A stretch of DNA of 64,000 nt from Rhizobium sophoriradicis (lineage in GTDB: Bacteria; Pseudomonadota; Alphaproteobacteria; Rhizobiales; Rhizobiaceae): contig NZ_RQIH01000010.1 of NCBI RefSeq assembly GCF_003939025.1, positions 62,001 through 126,000 on the forward strand. Direction: 5' to 3'. The translations under genes and the position numbers were made by a program. Below are positions 58,505 through 64,000 of this stretch, in pieces. Numbering within the stretch: position 1 is the first letter of the stretch; each line of letters starts with the position of its first letter. The notes below the pieces were generated by a model. It was not told where the DNA came from and ran no database searches. It was given only the letters and a program-made list of their open reading frames with translations.

Positions 58505-59245
58505 ATGATTGATCTCAAAGGAAAGCGTGCATTGGTAACCGGCGGATCGCGGGGTATCGGCGCCGCTATAGCGCTGGCGCTGGCGGAGAATGGCGCCGAC
58601 GTAGCTTTCACATATCAACGCTCGGTCGAAAAGGCCGAAGCGGTGGCTAAATCCATCGAAAGCAAGGGGCACCGAGCAGTCGCTATTCAAGCCGATAGCT
58701 CCGACCCGGACGCCATCACACGCGCAGTAAGGGAAGCGGTATCCGCACTTGGTGGACTCGAAATCCTCGTAAACAGTGCAGCCATTGGGCACACCGGGAC
58801 AATCGCTGACCTCAACGTCGACGACTTTCAGGCTGTAATGGACGTCAATGTGCGAGCGCCAGTCCTGTTCGCCAAGGCTGTTATCCCCCATCTTGAAGAA
58901 GGGGGACGGATCATCACCATCGGTTCGGCTTTGGGAGAGCGGGTGCCGTTTCCGGGCATAACGCCCTATGCGATGTCTAAGGCGGCACTTACATCCTTCA
59001 CTCGCGGCCTTTCGCGCGAACTCGGTCCGAGCGGAATCACCGTTAATCTTGTGCAGCCCGGGGCGACTGATACGGATGCCAACCCGGCGGACAGCGCGGC
59101 TGCCGATTTCCAGCGAAGCCTGACCTCTTTGGGACGCTATGGCGAACCGCGTGAAATCGCGAACGCTGTTGTCTTTCTGGCAAGTCCAGCCGCAAGCGTG
59201 ATCACGGGCGCTACCCTGACCGCCGACGGCGGCGCGATCGCCTGA
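58505..59245 (+). CDS. Short-chain dehydrogenase/reductase (FabG-like)
   Basis: 246 residues. Classical SDR: cofactor loop VTGGSRGIGAAIA (residues about 10-22), NSAAIG, catalytic Ser in ITIGSALGER and YxxxK in PYAMSKAALTS, and the substrate tail VQPGATDTDANP, ending FLASPAASVITGATLTADGG. NADPH preference is suggested by Arg after the first strand (TYQRS). It is a probable ketone or sugar reductase of unknown substrate. A GC hairpin without U-run lies in the 297 bp that follow. Confidence 0.92.
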   Translation: MIDLKGKRALVTGGSRGIGAAIALALAENGADVAFTYQRSVEKAEAVAKSIESKGHRAVAIQADSSDPDAITRAVREAVSALGGLEILVNSAAIGHTGTIADLNVDDFQAVMDVNVRAPVLFAKAVIPHLEEGGRIITIGSALGERVPFPGITPYAMSKAALTSFTRGLSRELGPSGITVNLVQPGATDTDANPADSAAADFQRSLTSLGRYGEPREIANAVVFLASPAASVITGATLTADGGAIA

Positions 59246-59542
59246 CCGGTATGTGAGCAGTACAGCACCGGCTCTGTCCTGCATAAGGACAGCGCCGGAT
59301 GAGGCTGCATGCGGCGGGGCCGTTATGCCTCGCACGCTAAAGCCCGGCCCTTCTCAGGACCGGGCCGGCGCCATACTCCTCTCAACGCATCGGTCAAGAG
59401 TAGCCTCAATGCCGGTGGCTTCACTGAGCGTGGAACTCGGGCTGTTGTTGGAAATCGAACGATAAACTCTACTGCGCTGTACGTTGTCTCAATTCCATAA
59501 CAAGACCAAGTCCCAAAGGCGGGCCTCTGTCATGCCAACATA

Positions 59543-61174
59543 TCAGCCATCGCTGCGAAGCTTGCGCGCCAGCGTCTGAAGCTCCTTGAACGCTTCGTAA
59601 CGCTTGCGGTGGAGTTCCGAAATCTCACCCTGCGACGGCTGAAAGCGTGTTTCCACCCTCGTGAGTTCGCTCATCGCCGCGCGCACATCGGCAAATTGGC
59701 GGCCGGCGACGGCCCCGAGGATGGCTGCGCCGAGCAGCACCGGCTCCTCGGCCTTCGTGGCGACCACCGGCTTGCCGCTCGCATCGGCGAGCACCTGGCG
59801 GACGAAATCATGCTGGCCGGCACCGCCGCTGATGACGATGTTCTCGACGGTGACGCCCGCCTCGGCCTGCGTCTCGATGATCTGCCTGAGGCCGTAGCCG
59901 ATGCCGCAAAGCCCAGCGACGTAGAGCGAGACGAGGCTGTCGACATCCCGCTCCATGCCGAGACCGGCGATAACAGCCCGGGCATGCGGATCGGCAAAGG
60001 GCGCGCGGTTGCCGAGGAATTCGGGAACGACATGCAGCCCGGCCGCCAACCTGACGGCATCGGAGGCACGGCCCGCCTTGCCGGCGGCCATGTCGGCAAG
60101 CAGGACCGGCAGTGCAGTGCCCGCGCTCGTCGCAAGCTCCATCGCCTCGCCGGCGGCTGGATGGAAGGAGAGGAGCTGGTCGATCGCCGCGCCGGCGGCA
60201 CTCTGACCGCCCTCGTTCAGCCAGAGGCCCGGCACCATCGCCGAATAGTAGGGTCCCCAGACGCCGGATACGAAAGACGGTTCTGCCGTCGATGTCATCG
60301 TGCACGAGGAAGTCCCGAAGACATAGGCAAGATTGGCCTGCGGATCGGCGCCGACGGTTCCGACACCGCCGGCATGTGCATCGATCAGCCCGGCCGCGAC
60401 GGCCGTGCCCGGCACCAGGCCGAGCTCTTCGGCCGCTGCAGCGGTCAGTCCCTCACCAAGCGTCGAACCGGGCTCGACGATGGAAGTGCCGATGCGGGCA
60501 AAACCTTCATCTGCCAGCACGCCGAGGCCGATCTGATGGAAATAGCTGCTGTCCCAGCGCTTCTCATGGGCGAGATAGGTCCACTTGCAAGTGACGGTGC
60601 AGGTCGAACGCGAGAGATCGCCGGTCGCCCGCCAGGTGAGGAAATCCGCAAGGTCGAAGAATTGCCAGGCGGCATCGAACACGTGGGGGCGGTTTTCCCT
60701 CAGCCAGAGAAGCTTGGGTGTCTCCATCTCGGGCGAGATTCGGCCGCCGACATAGCGCAGCACGTCATGTCCGAAGGCGTTGATGCGCTCCGCCTGCGGG
60801 ACCGCGCGGTGGTCCATCCACACGATGATGTCCCGGTCCGGATCTTCCGAAGGTCCGACGGCCAGCGATCTGCCGCCTTCGCCGAGGACGACGAGCGAGC
60901 AGGTGGCGTCGAAGCCGAGCCCGACCACCGAAGCCGGATCGACGCCGGCTGCGGCAACCACCTCCCGCACGGCCGCGCACACCGCGCGCCAAATTTCGCT
61001 GCTCGATTGCTCGACGATGGAACCGGCTTCATGAAACAGGCTGATATTGCGCTTGGCGGAAGCAAGCATGCTGCCGGCCATATCGAACAGGCCTGCCCGG
61101 GCGCTGCCGGTGCCGACATCGACGCCGATGACATATGTGGCGCCGGCTTCCGTGGTGTGGGATGTGTCGCTCAT
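59543..61174 (-). CDS. FGGY-family carbohydrate kinase (ribulokinase-like)
   Basis: 543 residues from MSDTSHTTEA. Two actin-like domains: the N-terminal ATP motif VIGVDVGTGSARAGLFD, the sugar loop WMDHRAVPQAERI and FDATCSLVVLG; the C-terminal VISGGAGQHDFVRQV motif and GAAILGAV. This is the FGGY-carbohydrate kinase group that includes ribulokinases and D-ribulose/ribitol kinases (FGGY_RBK-type). The sugar transporter or dehydrogenase genes usual around it are not within the window. Confidence 0.92.
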   Translation of the reverse strand: MSDTSHTTEAGATYVIGVDVGTGSARAGLFDMAGSMLASAKRNISLFHEAGSIVEQSSSEIWRAVCAAVREVVAAAGVDPASVVGLGFDATCSLVVLGEGGRSLAVGPSEDPDRDIIVWMDHRAVPQAERINAFGHDVLRYVGGRISPEMETPKLLWLRENRPHVFDAAWQFFDLADFLTWRATGDLSRSTCTVTCKWTYLAHEKRWDSSYFHQIGLGVLADEGFARIGTSIVEPGSTLGEGLTAAAAEELGLVPGTAVAAGLIDAHAGGVGTVGADPQANLAYVFGTSSCTMTSTAEPSFVSGVWGPYYSAMVPGLWLNEGGQSAAGAAIDQLLSFHPAAGEAMELATSAGTALPVLLADMAAGKAGRASDAVRLAAGLHVVPEFLGNRAPFADPHARAVIAGLGMERDVDSLVSLYVAGLCGIGYGLRQIIETQAEAGVTVENIVISGGAGQHDFVRQVLADASGKPVVATKAEEPVLLGAAILGAVAGRQFADVRAAMSELTRVETRFQPSQGEISELHRKRYEAFKELQTLARKLRSDG

Positions 61175-61380
61175 GGTCTCTCGCTTCAATTCGCCTGGGA
61201 TCGGCTTGATGGGCAGCCGCGGCCGGATGTCAATCCATGTCTGGAAAGATCGCCGCGTCCGGGGACGCTGACATTACGCGGTCGCGGCGCCATGGCAAGG
61301 ACGTGCTCCGGAGATCCATTTCGCCGAGGCGATTGAGAAGTCACTGCCTGGTGTTGGCTCGATCTCCGGGAGGCATCGGT

Positions 61381-63063
61381 TCATAGATCCGTCGGGCAAC
61401 CGGCGGGAACCGAAAGAGGTTCTGCCGGCGCCGCCTTGTCGATCCCGTAGAGCTTGGCGAAACCGGCATCCTCGACCAGCGTCAGACCGGCCGGCATCAA
61501 GGTGCCGACATAGCGGTCGGAGGTATCCGCATTGACGACGAGGATGAAATCGAAACGTCCGCGCCAGTCTGACAGATAGGGTGTGAAGTTTTCATAGACC
61601 TGCATCATTGCCGGGCACAAAAGCACGCCGATCGACAGCAGATTGCCTTCGGGGACCGCGATCTCAGACCATGGCGTCAGAACCGATAGGGGCTGCTTGC
61701 CTTTCGCGGTGAAGAGAGTCGGCACGAACGCATGCGCGAAAGGCGTGGCAAGCGTCGGCAGGTGCCAGAAAGTCTCCTCTCGAAAGAAAAAATACCGGCT
61801 GGAGTGCGCAAGGCCGCCCACCGTCTCGGGATCATGCTCCAGAGGCAGAACGGCCGCGCCGACCGGCACCTTTTTGAGGACGGTCTCGACGGCAGCAACG
61901 TCCTTTTGTGCAAGCCACCAGTTCCAGCCGATCCAGCTCGTCCGGCCGAAAACCGCGAGATTGACAACGAGCGCCAGCAACAGCGCCTGGCGGCGCGTCA
62001 GATTGGCGAAAGGACACACCATCGCCATGGCGACGAGCGCCATCATGATCGGAAAGCGCCAGCTGATCCATCCGGTTCCGAGCATATGGCGAGGCGAAAC
62101 ACAAGCGAGCAGCAGCAGCCCGCTGGCGGCCACGGCAAGGCCCGCATGCACGCGGATATCGCCCGCGCGTGCGGCACGCGTGCAGATGAGGATCAACGGC
62201 AGAACCATCACCACGTCTACCACCGGAATGTATGTGGTGATCGCGGAGAGCAAATTCATGAGAATCAGGACGACGCCGTCGTTCCAGGCAAGGGCAAGGC
62301 CGTTATCACCGGCGTTGGGCAAAGCTGGCGAACGGAGATAGAGTGCGAACGGCGGCAGAACGCATGCGCCCAGCGCCAGCGTCAACCGGCCGGCGAGCCG
62401 CATCAGCCCCGCCTTCGATCCCAAGACGTCGAAACGCCAGGAAAATTCGAGGCCGCAGATGATCGCCATATAGAAGCCGAGCGAGAAGATGTGCATCACC
62501 GTCAGCATGAGCACGGCGGCAAGCCGCCAGGCGAAAAGCAGGACGGGATTGCGGCGCTGTAACCGCAGGTCGGCGCAGGCGAAGAACAAGGCCATGCCGA
62601 GGCCGATCTGGAAGTTGATGAAGCCGCCGATCATCGTGGCGCACCAGCCAAGCGACAGCATTGCAATCTGCCAATAGGACCGGCTGCCGAAAAGCGTCCG
62701 GTGCAGCGCGATCGCGCCAAGCGGCGGCAGCACGATCGCCAGGAAAAGCAAAGCCCGCGCCAGCCTGTCGGCCCCGACAAGCGGCCCTATTCGGGCCGCC
62801 AGAAGATCGATCCCGACATTGGTGAAGGTGCGGTTCCAATCGACCGCATAGACCTCCGGAAACGGCTGCTCGCCGATGCCCCCGGATAGAAGCCAGATAC
62901 GAGCGTAGTGATTGGCGTAATCAAGAACTGGCGGAAAGCGGAATAACAGGACCAGGAGGGCGACAAACGCGACGAAAACCGCGATCGCAATGGTGGAATC
63001 CTGCCGGGCCGCCAATTCATCAGACCCGTCTGCGGCTACAGCAGGCGTGGAAATCTGGTCCAT
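61381..63063 (-). CDS. Polytopic membrane protein, probable glycosyltransferase C-type or glycan-related
   Basis: 560 residues with an N-terminal soluble 25 residues, then about ten membrane spans to residue 400 and a C-terminal soluble part of about 150 residues ending SVPAGCPTDL. An early loop with DYANHYARIWLL is reminiscent of the acidic loop of GT-C type enzymes but this is weak. The GT2 gene immediately upstream overlaps by 1 bp, so a lipid-linked sugar made by the GT2 enzyme may be used by this protein. Family not certain. Confidence 0.75.
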   Translation of the reverse strand: MDQISTPAVAADGSDELAARQDSTIAIAVFVAFVALLVLLFRFPPVLDYANHYARIWLLSGGIGEQPFPEVYAVDWNRTFTNVGIDLLAARIGPLVGADRLARALLFLAIVLPPLGAIALHRTLFGSRSYWQIAMLSLGWCATMIGGFINFQIGLGMALFFACADLRLQRRNPVLLFAWRLAAVLMLTVMHIFSLGFYMAIICGLEFSWRFDVLGSKAGLMRLAGRLTLALGACVLPPFALYLRSPALPNAGDNGLALAWNDGVVLILMNLLSAITTYIPVVDVVMVLPLILICTRAARAGDIRVHAGLAVAASGLLLLACVSPRHMLGTGWISWRFPIMMALVAMAMVCPFANLTRRQALLLALVVNLAVFGRTSWIGWNWWLAQKDVAAVETVLKKVPVGAAVLPLEHDPETVGGLAHSSRYFFFREETFWHLPTLATPFAHAFVPTLFTAKGKQPLSVLTPWSEIAVPEGNLLSIGVLLCPAMMQVYENFTPYLSDWRGRFDFILVVNADTSDRYVGTLMPAGLTLVEDAGFAKLYGIDKAAPAEPLSVPAGCPTDL

Positions 63064-64000
63064 TATCCGATCCGATCACTCTTTTGCGACGGTGGCGACT
63101 CTTCGAATCCGAAGGCCGCATCCAGCGCGGCAAGCTTGTCGCCGGCGCCCATCTCCGAAAAAGCAGCCGGCAGTTCCGCACGGTCGTTGCCGCGCAGGAT
63201 CGCCTCGATCATGAACATCGGCCGCTTCTTGCTCTCCTGCACGAGACGGCCGAGATATTCGCCGATGATGCCGATGCAGATCAGCTGGATGGCGCTGAAG
63301 GCGCTGACGGCGGCCATGATCGACGACCAGCCGGTGACCGTCTCGCCTTGCAGCCAGCGAATGAAGGTATAGACGAGCAGCACCATCGCGATGCCGGCGC
63401 TGATCATGCCGAGCCATGTGGCGATGCGCAGCGGCGTCGTCGAAAAGCTGGTGATCGCATCGAGCGCGAAATTGATCATCTTGCGCAGCGGATATTTCGT
63501 CGTGCCGGCAAAACGGGCGTCGCGCTCATAGGGCAGCGCCACCTGCCTGCCGCCGATCCAGCTGACCATGCCGCGGATGAAGCGGTCGCGTTCCGGCATC
63601 GCCAGCAGAATATCGACGACGCGCCGGCGCATCAGCCGGAAATCGCCGGTATCGCGCGGAATGGTCACGGAAGCGAGCCTGGAGAGGGTGCGGTAGAACA
63701 GCGAAGCGGTGGCGAGCTTGAACCAGGTTTCACCCTCGCGACGTGTGCGCTGGCCATAGACGACGTCGGCGCCACGCTCCATGATCGGCATCATCATCAA
63801 AAGCAGTTCGGGCGGATCCTGAAGATCGGCGTCGATCAGAAGGATGCGCTCGCCCCGCGAGGCGGAAAGTCCCGCCGTCGACGCCAGCTGGTGGCCGTGA
63901 TTGCGCAACAGACGAACACCGAGCACCTGCGGCACTTTTGCCGCCAGTTCCGAAATGATCTCCCAGGTGCCGTCGGAGGAACCATCATCGACGAGAATGA
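63063..64000 (-). CDS. GT2 glycosyltransferase, DPM1/GtrB-like, 5' end missing
   Basis: The gene runs off the right edge; the frame remains open and reads VDDGSSDGTWEII before the visible body, which is the first Asp motif of GT2 enzymes. The catalytic domain shows RNHGHQLASTAGLSAS and LIDADLQDPPELL (DxD). The C-terminal part has two membrane spans (TWLGMISAGIAMVLLVYTF; AFSAIQLICIGIIGEYLG). This layout matches polyprenyl-phosphate sugar synthases. It precedes the polytopic protein, with stop and start overlapping by 1 bp. Confidence 0.92.
   Translation of the reverse strand, partial: ILVDDGSSDGTWEIISELAAKVPQVLGVRLLRNHGHQLASTAGLSASRGERILLIDADLQDPPELLLMMMPIMERGADVVYGQRTRREGETWFKLATASLFYRTLSRLASVTIPRDTGDFRLMRRRVVDILLAMPERDRFIRGMVSWIGGRQVALPYERDARFAGTTKYPLRKMINFALDAITSFSTTPLRIATWLGMISAGIAMVLLVYTFIRWLQGETVTGWSSIMAAVSAFSAIQLICIGIIGEYLGRLVQESKKRPMFMIEAILRGNDRAELPAAFSEMGAGDKLAALDAAFGFEESPPSQKSDRIG

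Noticed and set aside
59320..59390. Terminator after the SDR gene
   Set aside because: A GC-rich hairpin (GCCCGG/CCGGGC) exists but there is no U-run, and it is about 80 bp downstream.
59609..61336. 575-residue frame opposite the FGGY kinase
   Set aside because: Overlaps a gene with all FGGY motifs; the frame is rich in Arg, Gly and Asp with no recognisable domain.

Overview
The window reads as a stretch of a Rhizobium-type alphaproteobacterial genome (R. leguminosarum/R. etli group is my best guess). The basis is high GC, gene families typical of Rhizobiales, a Zur-box-controlled znu locus, and several families of dispersed palindromic intergenic repeats typical of rhizobia. It is mostly ordinary chromosome-like or large-replicon content, with accessory patches around 35-37 kb, 40-48 kb and 53-59 kb. 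No species call can be proven from the sequence alone.

Layout. 0-10 kb: the end of a CHASE2/adenylate cyclase gene; a TetR regulator with twin operators facing a DUF308 membrane protein; a GNAT enzyme; an epimerase; a lipoprotein; a nucleotidyltransferase behind what looks like a leaderless-peptide transcription attenuator; a FAH-fold hydrolase coupled to a gamma-carbonic-anhydrase-like protein; and a transglutaminase-like cysteine protease. 10-17 kb is a zinc-homeostasis block: a secreted His-rich octapeptide-repeat protein, znuC-znuB-zur, divergent znuA, a CobW/COG0523 GTPase with a tiny coupled Cys-motif protein, and an RcnB-like protein. Three matching Zur-box candidates tie the znu genes and the GTPase together. 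17-23 kb: two ChrA-type transporters, a CNNM/CorC protein whose leader duplicates that of the first chrA, and a rhodanese-ChrB fusion. 23-32 kb: tRNA-Lys, a PhzF-like epimerase, a Nudix hydrolase coupled to an EEP nuclease, an AfuABC/FbpABC-type iron ABC transporter, and a frameshifted alpha/beta hydrolase divergent from an OhrR-like MarR regulator.

33-40 kb: aldo/keto reductase, DUF2278-lamin-tail protein, an IS110-family element beside a palindromic repeat, two aminotransferases and a methyltransferase. 40-48 kb is the most unusual part. It holds a small HhH protein, a methyltransferase, a large protein that I read as a phosphoribosyltransferase-like domain fused to a kinase-like domain, inositol-3-phosphate synthase overlapping a histidine phosphatase, a GH39-like protein whose barrel segments appear in circularly permuted order, and a FrhB-like iron-sulfur protein with a polysaccharide pyruvyltransferase. 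I infer a pathway making a modified inositol- or sugar-phosphate product. 48-64 kb: an OmpR-type two-component system, a GT25 glycosyltransferase, ilvC, a TetR regulator with a 16-bp palindromic operator, a group of small-molecule enzymes (pirin, LLM oxidoreductase, isochorismatase-like hydrolase, SDR) with a LysR regulator, a FGGY kinase, and a membrane protein overlapped by a GT2 glycosyltransferase that runs off the end.
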